A stretch of DNA of 24,067 nucleotides from Longimicrobiaceae bacterium. Lineage in GTDB: Bacteria; Gemmatimonadota; Gemmatimonadetes; Longimicrobiales; Longimicrobiaceae. Made by a program: the position numbers and the translations under genes. The notes under the pieces were generated by a model that was given only the letters and a program-made list of their open reading frames with translations, did no database searches and was not told where the DNA came from. Where the stretch lies: positions 1 to 24,067 of the forward strand of contig JASLAX010000015.1 in assembly GCA_030146875.1 (NCBI GenBank), written 5' to 3'. Positions 1-5,951 of this stretch are shown one piece after another (the stretch's first letter is position 1; each line of letters begins with the position of its first letter).

Positions 1-139
1 AGCGCACCTTCGCCTGGTTCGGGCAATATCGTCGGCTCAGCAAGGACTACGAGGAGCGGACCACAGCCAGCGAAGCCATGATCCACCTCGCTATGATCCA
101 GCTCATGGTCCGCAGGATCGACAATTCTTAAACACACTC
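1..139 (+). mobile_element. Right end of an IS5-family insertion sequence (partial)
   Basis: The window opens inside an insertion sequence: the transposase C-terminus runs to a stop at 129-131, and the element ends a few bases later. The terminal sequence, read inward, is GAGTGTGTTTAAG, which resembles the inverted-repeat tips of IS5-family (IS1031-like) elements. The boundary can be placed at about 139 because base 139 onward is repeated almost perfectly from base 311, so the neighbouring repeat starts exactly where the IS stops. The TAA (or CTAA) at 139-142 is a plausible target duplication, but the left end lies outside the window. Confidence 0.7.
3..131 (+). CDS. IS5-family transposase, C-terminal fragment
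   Basis: The 42 visible residues (RTFAWFGQYRRLSKDYEE and on) match the highly conserved tail of IS5-family DDE transposases, in which the motif W-x-x-x-R-R-L-S-K-D-Y-E follows the catalytic glutamate region and is succeeded by a short hydrophobic helix ending in LMVRR. Only the last part of the protein is present because the window begins within it; there is no sign of internal damage in what is seen. The enzyme would cut and paste its own element. The stop codon TAA is embedded in the terminal inverted repeat, which is common in compact IS5 elements. Confidence 0.8.
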   Translation, partial: RTFAWFGQYRRLSKDYEERTTASEAMIHLAMIQLMVRRIDNS

Positions 140-480
140 TAACCCTGCCAACGACCGGCCTCCGCCCGGCCGCCGCCGGAGCCGCTGCCGATGGTGGGTC
201 GATCACCGCCGGCCGTCGCCTGCTCCCGCAGCCGACCTCTACGTCGTCCCGGAGGGACGATCGCCGTTCTTAGCGGGGGGCTTTACGCCCCCGGTACGCG
301 GACGCAGCCCCTAACCCTGCCAACGACCGGCCTCCGCCCGGCCGCCGCCGGAGCCGCTGCCGACGGTGGGTCGATCACCGCCGGCCGTCGCCTGCTCCCG
401 CAGCCGACCTCTACGTCGTCCCGGAGCGACGATCGCCGTTCTTAGCCGGGGCTTCACGCCCCCGGTACGCGGACGCAGCC
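139..480. repeat. Two tandem ~172-bp intergenic repeats with hairpin cores
   Basis: Copy 1 (139-310) and copy 2 (311-480) are nearly identical, differing by a few substitutions and a one-base indel in the G-run near 275/447. Each copy carries the core CGATCGCCGTTCT (258-270 and 430-442) followed by a G-run/C-run stem-loop (about 274-293 and 446-465). Copy 1 also has a GTCCC/GGGAC mini-hairpin just before the core. A degenerate third start (CTGCCGACGACCG, ~486) follows. No open reading frame here looks coding; the short frames that cross it simply repeat with the DNA. The same core recurs near 14930 and 18685. Confidence 0.85.
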
Positions 481-534
481 ATCCCCTGCCGACGACCGTC
501 CCACCGGCGCCTCCCCCGTGCGAGCGACGCCCGT

Positions 535-1281
535 CTACCTCCGCCGCGCGATGAAGGCGAGCCGCCGCGGGGCCAGGGCGTGGTCGCCGTACGCCCTGGA
601 CGTGCGGACGGTGAAGCCCGCCTCGCGGAGCGCGCCGGAGACGTCGCGCGGGTCCAGCACGTCCACGCGATGGGTCTCCTCCGACCGCCGGTATCCGTCG
701 GACGCGCCGCCGACCGAGCGGAAGAGCGTGATGTCGCGGCGGAGGGTGCGGCGCTCGGCGTCCTCGGCCACGTCCACCAGCACCGCCCAGTCCGCCCCCG
801 CCTGCCAGCTCCGGTAGCGCAGCAGGTCCTCGCCACGCCCGGCGCGCACCACGGCGTCGAACACGAAGAGGCCGCCGCGGGGCAGCGCCTGCGCCACGCG
901 GGAGAAGAGGGGGGCGAGGTCCAGGCGGCCGTCGTCTCCCGCGCCGGGGGGAAGGTAGCCGATGCCCTCGCCCAGGACGGTGATCGCGGCGGCCGGAGGC
1001 AGCGGCGCGTCGTGCAGCGAGCCGACGGCGAACGTCGCCCCCGGCGCCGTCTGGCGGGCGAGGTCGACCATCGCGGGGGAGAGGTCGATGCCGTGGACGG
1101 CGTATCCCGCGTCCAGCAGCCGCCGCGCCCAGGGCCCGCTCCCGCAGCCCAGGTCCAGGACCAGCCCCGCGCGGATGCCGGCGTCCGCCAGCAGGCGCAG
1201 CACGCCGGCCGCGGCGCCCTCCGCGAAGCCGCCGAAGCCCACGTGGTGCACGTAGGCCAGGTCCTCCGCGTAGAAGCTCAC
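535..1281 (-). CDS. Class I SAM-dependent methyltransferase
   Basis: A protein of about 248 residues with a clear Rossmann-type methyltransferase fold. Motif I, LDLGCGSG, sits near residues 42-49 after the N-terminal helix, followed by the acidic GIDLS strand end that binds the SAM ribose hydroxyls; an FVFDAVV strand lies mid-protein. The C-terminal part (DPRDVSGALREAGF) is typical of small-molecule methyltransferases of the UbiE/Methyltransf_25 type, so the substrate cannot be named. The start is uncertain: GTG at 1281 puts the usual FYAEDLAYVHH beginning at the N-terminus, but ATG at 1347 or GTG at 1368 are also in frame and none has a strong ribosome-binding site. It is the most downstream gene of a minus-strand series; the next gene begins over 100 nt upstream. 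Confidence 0.85.
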   Translation of the reverse strand: MSFYAEDLAYVHHVGFGGFAEGAAAGVLRLLADAGIRAGLVLDLGCGSGPWARRLLDAGYAVHGIDLSPAMVDLARQTAPGATFAVGSLHDAPLPPAAAITVLGEGIGYLPPGAGDDGRLDLAPLFSRVAQALPRGGLFVFDAVVRAGRGEDLLRYRSWQAGADWAVLVDVAEDAERRTLRRDITLFRSVGGASDGYRRSEETHRVDVLDPRDVSGALREAGFTVRTSRAYGDHALAPRRLAFIARRR

Positions 1282-1395
1282 CGGGCCGGCGTCGTCGATC
1301 GCACCGGCGCCTCCGCCGGGTCGAAGACGTCGTGCCCGTATCCGCATCGCAGCGTTCCCACGATCCACTCCGTCAGATGGTCCGGGTCAGGAGGC

Positions 1396-1785
1396 TCAGC
1401 CGTCCAGGGGCCCGGGCTTGTAGAGCAGGAGATGCCCCCATCCCACGCGCGGGCTCACCAGCTCCGCCCCCGGCGCGGGGTTCCAGACGGCGTCGCGGAA
1501 CTCGTCGTCGTCATTGGCGGGGGTGCGGTGCCAGCCGCCGCCGGCCATCGCGAGCAGGCGCTCGAACGAGACCACGCCGGAACGCACCGGGCGGAAGCGG
1601 AGCGTGACCTCCCAGCAGTCCGGGAACTTGTGGTACCGCTTCACGCTGCTGCCGATCAGCGGGTGCGGCGCCGCCAGCTCGGTCGCCCGCGCGATCTCGG
1701 CGGCGGTCTCCGCCCCGTCCGCGACGTCCACCATCAGCCGCAGGACCAGCACGGGCTCGCGATCGGGATCCGGGGGAGAAGACAC
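1396..1785 (-). CDS. Hypothetical protein, 129 aa
   Basis: I do not recognise the family. The protein starts with a short charged lead (SSPPDPDREP), then an alternating strand-helix pattern: a hydrophobic strand (VLVLRLMVDV), an Ala-rich helix, then a strand holding KFPDCWEVTLRFRP, and a C-terminal half rich in Trp and Asp (WHRTPANDDDEF) ending in GHLLLYKPG. No signal peptide or membrane segment is visible, so it is likely cytosolic. The pattern would fit a small alpha/beta ferredoxin-like domain, but that is only a guess. Codon use (strong G/C at third positions) supports a real gene. It lies between the amphi-Trp gene and the methyltransferase, all on the same strand, with 76 nt separating it from the former. 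Confidence 0.7.
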   Translation of the reverse strand: MSSPPDPDREPVLVLRLMVDVADGAETAAEIARATELAAPHPLIGSSVKRYHKFPDCWEVTLRFRPVRSGVVSFERLLAMAGGGWHRTPANDDDEFRDAVWNPAPGAELVSPRVGWGHLLLYKPGPLDG

Positions 1786-1826
1786 TCGCGGCGCTCCGGG
1801 GGACGGCGGGAGGGGCAGGATGCGGA

Positions 1827-1853
1827 CCGGCCGGCGTCGCAGGCGCCGGCCGG
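1827..1853 (-). terminator. Stem-loop downstream of the amphi-Trp gene
   Basis: A perfect 10-bp inverted repeat (CCGGCCGGCG, 7-nt loop, CGCCGGCCGG) lies 8 nt past the stop of the gene ending at 1862. There is no clear T-run, as is usual in very GC-rich genomes, so termination activity is inferred from position and stem strength. Confidence 0.45.
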
Positions 1854-1861
1854 GGGAGAGG

Positions 1862-2089
1862 TCAGCCGACGCGCGTCCACAGGAGCTGGAACTCCAGCTC
1901 CTCCTCGTCGCCCGAGCGCTCGTGCTCGATGTTGAAGTCCACGTCGGCGGGAATGCGCAGGCGCTCGCCCGCCACCTGGATCGTGAACGGCTTACCCGCC
2001 TCCACCGAGTCGGCCAGGCGGCGCAGCTTGGCGGCGAACTGGGCGCGGGAGTAGGTCTTCTGCAGGTCGCGGTCTTCTATCTTCGCCAT
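1862..2089 (-). CDS. Amphi-Trp domain protein, 75 aa
   Basis: The whole protein matches the amphi-Trp domain layout (TIGR04354): an N-terminal basic/acidic lead, then YSRAQFAAKLRRLADSVEAG, a strand with FTIQVAGERLRIPAD, an acidic strand (FNIEHERSGDEEE) and a terminal strand LEFQLLW that carries the conserved Trp. Length (75 aa) is typical of stand-alone members. The domain is small, amphipathic and of unknown function, often found in archaea and soil bacteria. It appears cytosolic with no signal peptide. The ATG at 2089 is the natural start since family members begin just before the YSR helix. A strong stem-loop follows its stop. Confidence 0.85.
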   Translation of the reverse strand: MAKIEDRDLQKTYSRAQFAAKLRRLADSVEAGKPFTIQVAGERLRIPADVDFNIEHERSGDEEELEFQLLWTRVG

Positions 2090-2135
2090 CGCAGGGGTGC
2101 GGCTGGGGGAACGTGCGCGGGTGGACGACGGGAAG

Positions 2136-2531
2136 CTACGGCGAGAGGGCGCGTTGCGACACCCGCCGCGGTCGGTCGGGCGCCGCGTCGCCCATGTGGC
2201 CGATCTCCTCCCGCAGCCGCTCGGCGCCCAGGCGCTGCCGCATGGCCGTGGCGGTCACGGAGAGCTGCTGGAAGACGCTGTGGTGCCCGCGCGCGGCGGC
2301 CGAGGTGGTGGAGAAGCGGTCGCCGGGCGCGTTCGCGTCCAGCCACGCCAGCGCCTCCAGGCTGCGCGCGCCGATCGCCTCCAGCGCCTCCGCGTCGCCG
2401 AGCCCCTCCGCGGCGTGCGCGGCGGAGGCGAGGGCATGGTACGCGGCGGCGTGCTCGCCAAGCTCGAACGCCTCGCGGTGGGCGTCGAGCAGCCGGTCCA
2501 GCAGGGTGCGGAGGCGCGCTTCGTCGGTCAT
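2136..2531 (-). CDS. Hypothetical helical protein, about 131 aa
   Basis: No family is recognised with certainty. The chain is almost wholly alpha-helical: MTDEARLRTLLDRLLDAHREAF, then an Ala/Glu-rich pair of helices (AAAYHALASAAHAAEGLG, DAEALEAIGARSLEALAWL), and a C-terminal helix with HHSVFQQLSVTATAMRQRLG. The arrangement resembles a small helical-repeat bundle and suggests a cytosolic protein-protein contact role, but this is inference. The ATG at 2531 is preferred because the sequence before it (MPTLPPPLGQ from 2561) is proline-rich and unlike the body; the longer start cannot be ruled out. It sits downstream of the membrane protein ending at 2613. Confidence 0.6.
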   Translation of the reverse strand: MTDEARLRTLLDRLLDAHREAFELGEHAAAYHALASAAHAAEGLGDAEALEAIGARSLEALAWLDANAPGDRFSTTSAAARGHHSVFQQLSVTATAMRQRLGAERLREEIGHMGDAAPDRPRRVSQRALSP

Positions 2532-2612
2532 CTGCCCCAGGGGCGGCGGGAGGGTCGGCATCGGTCCGCCCCCCTCCGCACGATCGGTTCCGCGGCCCCG
2601 CGCGCCGGGCGC

Positions 2613-3296
2613 CTACGGAGAGCGGACGCCGGGCTCGGCCTCCAGCGCGCGCCGCATGGCGCGGGTCTCGCCCTGCAGCGAGCGCAGTCCCGAGATGCGG
2701 TTGGCGGCGGACGCCTGCAGCCCGAAGAGCAGCGCCACCGCCTCCGGATCGGCCCGGAGCTGCGCCATGTCGACCCCCCTGGTGGTGGGGCCGTCCAAGA
2801 AGACGCGGCGCATGAACGGGAGCGAGCGGGCCATCCCCGTGGCCCCGTCGCTCATCGCCCCGCGGAACTGGCGCAGCCGCTCGGACTCCGCGTCCACCGA
2901 GGCGAAGTAGGACACGACCTTCCCGCGCAGCGAGTCGTTGCGCACCAGCCGCAGGTCGCCGGTGCCCAGCAGCGCGCGGTAGCTCCCGGTCATGGGGCGA
3001 AAGTCGGAGAACGACCCCGCGTCGGCCACCCACCCCACGAAGACCTCGGGCGGCGGAGGAGGCGCCCCGGAGGTGAGGGCGTCGATGGCGCGCGCCATGT
3101 TCCGCGCGGCGGTGGTGTCCAGCGCCAGCGCCGCGTCGAGCCGCCGCTCGTTCTCGCGCGTGTCGGAGAGGATCTGGCGCAGGTGGTCGCGCTCGCGCCC
3201 GCGCTCCTCGCGCCCCTGCCACCACGCCTGCGCCAGCAGCGCGCACAGCACGCCCGCCACGATCACCGCGAACTCGCGCGCGGCATCGGGGGTCAT
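2613..3296 (-). CDS. DUF6090-like single-pass membrane protein, 227 aa
   Basis: An N-terminal transmembrane helix (about residues 8-26, EFAVIVAGVLCALLAQAWW) is followed directly by a charged, coiled-coil-prone stretch (GREERGRERDHLRQILSDTRENERRLDAAL) and then a large soluble helical domain. The order matches a family of uncharacterised proteins annotated as DUF6090-like, in which a conserved W-x-x-x-R-x-x-R-x-x-E follows the single helix. A proline run (GAPPPPPEVF) divides two helical halves. No enzymatic motif is visible. Start ATG at 3296 gives the helix a short cytosolic lead. The role is unknown; a membrane-anchored sensory or scaffold part is possible. It lies 60 nt downstream of the zinc-ribbon-like membrane protein, on the same strand. 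Confidence 0.65.
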   Translation of the reverse strand: MTPDAAREFAVIVAGVLCALLAQAWWQGREERGRERDHLRQILSDTRENERRLDAALALDTTAARNMARAIDALTSGAPPPPPEVFVGWVADAGSFSDFRPMTGSYRALLGTGDLRLVRNDSLRGKVVSYFASVDAESERLRQFRGAMSDGATGMARSLPFMRRVFLDGPTTRGVDMAQLRADPEAVALLFGLQASAANRISGLRSLQGETRAMRRALEAEPGVRSP

Positions 3297-3356
3297 GGGG
3301 TCCGCGGAGGGAGGGGTGACGCGGTCGCGTCCATCATAGGCGGAGCGCCGCCGGAG

Positions 3357-4202
3357 TCAGGCTCGCAGCCAGCGGAGCAGCTCCATCCCCACCTGGTAGA
3401 GGATGAAGCCGACGACGGCGGCCATCGCCGCCTTCCGCAGCATGGCGCCGCGGATCGCCCGGGGCGAGGCGGGGTCCCACGCCCGCCCGGCGTTCAGCGC
3501 CTCGAACGACTCGGCCACCTGGCGGTTGCGGAAGCGGAAGAGGTGGCGCTCGGGATCGAACGCGTCGCTGCGGTCGTCGCTGAAGTCCAGCGCGCCCGAG
3601 ACGGAGGTGGGCTCGGCCGGCAAGACGAAGCGGCAGCCCAGCGGCCCGCGCTCGACCTGCACCGCGAGCTCGTGCGACGGCTGGCCGGGCTCCGCGATCA
3701 GCAGGGCGCCGCGCGAGCGGATCAGGCGGACGAAGGTCCAGGTGAGGAACGCGAAGAACCCCGCGACGCCCACGCCGATCAGCACGTCCCACGACGCCCC
3801 CGCCCAGTCCACCGAGCGGAACAGCCGCGGGACCACCACCGTCATGAAGAACAGGCAGACGCCCAGCGGAACGACGTAGGGCGAGGCCTCCAGCGCCCAC
3901 TTCCACAGCAGCCGCCGACGCACGGCGCGGTCGATGGGCGTGCGCTCGGCGCGGTGCCGGCGGATGCAGCCGTCGCAGGCGGGGGCGCGCACCTCCGCCG
4001 GCTCGTAGTGGTTGGGGCCGTCGTCGCCCGTGCGCCGGAATAGCTTGGTAACGCGCAGGCTGCCCCCCGCCGCCCCGCCGCAGCAGATGCAGACGTCGGG
4101 GAAGCGCGCGGCGTGCACCGGCCCCACCACCTCCACCCCGACGTACGCATCCTCCTGCTCCGGCGGCTCGTACACCGTGGGCTCGGTCTCGCCTGCGTCC
4201 AT
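3357..4202 (-). CDS. Membrane protein with an N-terminal four-cysteine zinc-ribbon-like motif, 281 aa
   Basis: Two CxxC pairs (C38/C41 in PDVCICCGG and C76/C79 in APACDGC) about 35 residues apart form a likely zinc-binding knuckle in the soluble N-terminus. Two hydrophobic helices follow (about 107-125 and 138-160), then a basic/soluble region and a final helix near the C-terminus (around 258-275). The family is not recognised; the layout resembles small bacterial membrane proteins with an N-terminal zinc ribbon of unknown function. The start at ATG 4202 is chosen because GGAGGAGCGAGA stands directly before it, a strong ribosome-binding site, whereas the upstream in-frame extension is low-complexity. 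The protein has no signal peptide, so the cysteines probably face the cytoplasm. Confidence 0.75.
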   Translation of the reverse strand: MDAGETEPTVYEPPEQEDAYVGVEVVGPVHAARFPDVCICCGGAAGGSLRVTKLFRRTGDDGPNHYEPAEVRAPACDGCIRRHRAERTPIDRAVRRRLLWKWALEASPYVVPLGVCLFFMTVVVPRLFRSVDWAGASWDVLIGVGVAGFFAFLTWTFVRLIRSRGALLIAEPGQPSHELAVQVERGPLGCRFVLPAEPTSVSGALDFSDDRSDAFDPERHLFRFRNRQVAESFEALNAGRAWDPASPRAIRGAMLRKAAMAAVVGFILYQVGMELLRWLRA

Positions 4203-4263
4203 TCTCGCTCCTCCGGGTGGGGGTGCGGCGGGTACCGTCAGCGGGGGTCGTGCGCGATGATCT

Positions 4264-4311
4264 CGGTCGTACCGTCCGACCGATCCGCCCACCGACCGCC
4301 CTCACGGTCGG
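4264..4311 (-). terminator. Two adjacent hairpins at the end of the NUDIX operon
   Basis: On the minus strand a 7-bp stem (CCGACCG/CGGTCGG, 4292-4298 with 4305-4311) holds the TGA stop of the second NUDIX gene in its loop, and a second stem (CGGTCG/CGACCG, 4264-4269 with 4277-4282) follows. The pair is placed as expected for an operon end; there is no T-run. Confidence 0.4.
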
Positions 4312-4736
4312 AGGATGAGGTCCAGCACGCCGTCGGGATGGAGCGGCATCTCGCCCGCCGTCAGCTCGCCGAGGGGGACCCAGACGGCCTCGTGCCGCAG
4401 CCCGTCGGGCTCGATGCAGACGAACTCGTCGCCGGGGAAGACGTCCTCGTCGGCCACGCGTGCGGCGTGGACGAAGACGATCTCGTGCCCGGGCGCGCCC
4501 TCATAGGTGAAGAGGCTCTCCAGCACCCCCAGCGGCTCCACGTCCTGCAGCCCCAGGCCGAACTCCTCGATCCACTCCCGCGCCACCGCGTCCGCCGCCC
4601 GCTCGCCGAACTCCACGCCGCCGCCGATCGCGCGGTAGTAGCGCTCGCCCGTCACCGAGTCCGACCCGCGCTCCACCAGCACGCGGTCGCCGTCCCGCGG
4701 CACGGCCACGGACAGCACGCGGATCCGGCCGCTCAC
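4302..4736 (-). CDS. NUDIX hydrolase, second of a tandem pair (144 aa)
   Basis: The NUDIX box GX5EX7REXXEEXG is complete at about residues 39-61 (GGVEFGE ... REWIEEFGL), so the Mg2+-binding glutamates are present. The fold starts with RIRVLSVAVPRDGDRVLVERG, the first strands of the sandwich. Such enzymes cleave nucleoside diphosphates linked to another moiety; the substrate cannot be read from sequence. The GTG at 4736 is taken as start because it overlaps the TGA of the upstream NUDIX gene as GTGA, which indicates translational coupling; an ATG at 4775 would overlap that gene by 43 nt. The two NUDIX proteins are not close copies of each other, so this looks like a functional pair rather than a recent duplication. 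Confidence 0.88.
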   Translation of the reverse strand: MSGRIRVLSVAVPRDGDRVLVERGSDSVTGERYYRAIGGGVEFGERAADAVAREWIEEFGLGLQDVEPLGVLESLFTYEGAPGHEIVFVHAARVADEDVFPGDEFVCIEPDGLRHEAVWVPLGELTAGEMPLHPDGVLDLILRP

Positions 4737-5221
4737 GCCGTCCTCCCGCCGTCCATCCACCGCTCCACCGCCCATCGGTGGCTCTCCAGCGTCAGGGCGC
4801 GAGCCGCCTCCGCCGGGTGGAGCCAGCGGAGGTGGTGGTCACTCTCCTCGCGCGCGTGCAGGGCGCCGTCCCACTCCGCCGCCAGGAAGGCGCACGTCTT
4901 CTCGTACCACTTCTCGTCGCTCACCGACCATACGAGCTCCACGGCGCGCCCCACGAGCCGCGAGGCCCGCAGCGTCATCCCGCACTCCTCGCGGCCCTCG
5001 CGCACGATCGTCCCGGCCTCCGTCTCCCCCTCCTCCACCCCGCCGCCCGGAAGGTGGCAGCCGCTGGGGTTGCGGACGACGGCGAGCCGCCCTCGGTCGT
5101 CCGCCACCAGGGCGTACGCGCTGGGCCGCGGAACGTACTCCACCCCCGGCACCCGCTCCCCGAAGACCGGGCCGAGGCCGTCGGCGTCGCCCCTCACGTC
5201 GCCCCTCACGTCGCCCCTCAC
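4733..5221 (-). CDS. NUDIX hydrolase, first of a tandem pair (162 aa)
   Basis: A full NUDIX box (GGVEEGE ... REGREECG) lies at about residues 60-81, with the preceding strands YALVADDRGRLAVVRNPSG and the GCHLPGGG turn typical of MutT-like proteins. The C-terminal half contains WYEKTCAFLAAEWDG and HHLRWLHPAEA, as in many small NUDIX enzymes. It overlaps its upstream neighbour by GTGA at 5218-5221 and its downstream neighbour by GTGA at 4733-4736. Three in-frame GTG codons (5221, 5209, 5197) in a 12-bp tandem repeat could each start translation; the first has the best site (GGGGAGGCGAC before it) and the neighbour overlap, so 5221 is chosen. The N-terminus would be a VRGD tetrapeptide repeated three times. 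Confidence 0.87.
   Translation of the reverse strand: MRGDVRGDVRGDADGLGPVFGERVPGVEYVPRPSAYALVADDRGRLAVVRNPSGCHLPGGGVEEGETEAGTIVREGREECGMTLRASRLVGRAVELVWSVSDEKWYEKTCAFLAAEWDGALHAREESDHHLRWLHPAEAARALTLESHRWAVERWMDGGRTA
5186..5221 (-). repeat. Triple 12-bp repeat carrying three ribosome-binding site/GTG start units
   Basis: The unit GTGAGGGGCGAC occurs three times in a row on the minus strand. Each unit supplies a GTG and also an AGGGG four bases ahead of the next GTG, so every repeat both starts a frame and serves the following start. Because the unit is 12 bp, copy-number change would leave the reading frame intact and alter only the number of start sites and N-terminal residues. Confidence 0.9.
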
Positions 5222-5607
5222 GTCGCCTCCCCGGCCGGGCGGCGGCGGAACGTGAGGGCGACCTGCGCCACGCACACCGCCGCGGCCGCGAAGCCGACGA
5301 GCCGCGACTCCTGGCGGGCGCCCGAACCGCAGTCCGCTCCGCCCACCCCGCGCCAGTGGGGATGAGCCGCGAGCAGGACCAGGAAGACCAGCGGCGCGGC
5401 GCGGGCCCGGCGCGTGGAGAACGCGAGGAGGAGGCTGCCCACGCCGGCGGCTCCGAGCACCAGGACCTCCCGCGCCACCGCCGCCCGCGCGTCTCCCACC
5501 GGGTCCGCGCCGGGGAGGGGGCTGCACGCGTGCGCCGCCGTCGCCGCGGCCACCAGCAGCACGGCGGCGAGGAGGAGGGTCGGGACCGCGGCGCGGAATC
5601 GGTTCAT
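5218..5607 (-). CDS. Small integral membrane protein, 129 aa
   Basis: No family recognised. The protein has four hydrophobic stretches: an N-terminal helix (about 8-27, ending near AHACSPLPG, which may instead be a cleaved signal), a second (about 46-66), a third (LVFLVLLAAH) and a fourth (LVGFAAAAVCVAQVALTF), followed by a basic tail (RRRPAGEAT). There is no proper lipobox before the cysteine. Both ends overlap neighbours: its ATG at 5607 overlaps the stop of the 67-residue gene as ATGA, and its TGA overlaps the first NUDIX start as GTGA. Such close packing argues that the four genes are co-translated. The membrane role is unknown. Confidence 0.7.
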   Translation of the reverse strand: MNRFRAAVPTLLLAAVLLVAAATAAHACSPLPGADPVGDARAAVAREVLVLGAAGVGSLLLAFSTRRARAAPLVFLVLLAAHPHWRGVGGADCGSGARQESRLVGFAAAAVCVAQVALTFRRRPAGEAT

Positions 5608-5807
5608 CGGATCGCGGGGGGACGGAGCCGGACGGGCGCGGGGATGTCCGTCGATGCCGGGACGAGACGGAGCGGCGGGTCGTTCAGCACCTGGGGGAAG
5701 GCGAACGAGACGACCTCCACCCCGTAGGCGCGCGCGCGGGCCGGCGCGTACCAGGCGTGGCGGTCGTCCCACAGGGGCTGCACCAGGATGCGGTCGCGTG
5801 CCAGCAT
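5604..5807 (-). CDS. Hypothetical protein, 67 aa
   Basis: A short protein (MLARDRILVQPLWDDRHAWY at its start) with no recognised family. It contains a Trp/His-rich N-terminal part, a central strand (VEVVSFAFPQVL) and a proline/arginine-rich tail. The main support is context: its stop overlaps the next gene's ATG as ATGA, a coupling pattern seen throughout this operon, and third codon positions are strongly G/C. A purine-rich GGAG lies immediately before the ATG, closer than ideal. It may be the first gene of the operon, as 144 nt separate it from the lipoprotein upstream. Confidence 0.5.
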   Translation of the reverse strand: MLARDRILVQPLWDDRHAWYAPARARAYGVEVVSFAFPQVLNDPPLRLVPASTDIPAPVRLRPPAIR

Positions 5808-5917
5808 CTCCGTGGTCCGCGAGGGGGGAAGAGGGGTCGCGCGCGGAGGAGCGCATCCCGCGGGCCACCTCCGCCGACCGGCGGGGAACGGCGACGCGGA
5901 GATGCGCCCGGCCGGCC

Positions 5918-5939
5918 GTCCTCCCCCGGCGGGGAGGAC
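5918..5939 (-). terminator. Stem-loop downstream of the substrate-binding lipoprotein gene
   Basis: A perfect 9-bp stem (GTCCTCCCC, CGGC loop, GGGGAGGAC) starts 13 nt past the stop at 5952. It probably separates the lipoprotein transcript from the NUDIX operon. A T-run is absent. Confidence 0.5.
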
Positions 5940-5951
5940 CGCGGCGCGCGG

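Noticed and set aside
139..480. CRISPR array
   Set aside because: Only two long near-identical copies without unique spacers, and no cas genes.
580..1935. Long plus-strand open frame
   Set aside because: It lies opposite the methyltransferase and is Arg/Ala/Gly/Val-rich without domains, a common shadow in GC-rich DNA.
5186..5221. Frameshift-based phase variation
   Set aside because: The unit is 12 bp, a multiple of three, so copy change cannot switch frame.
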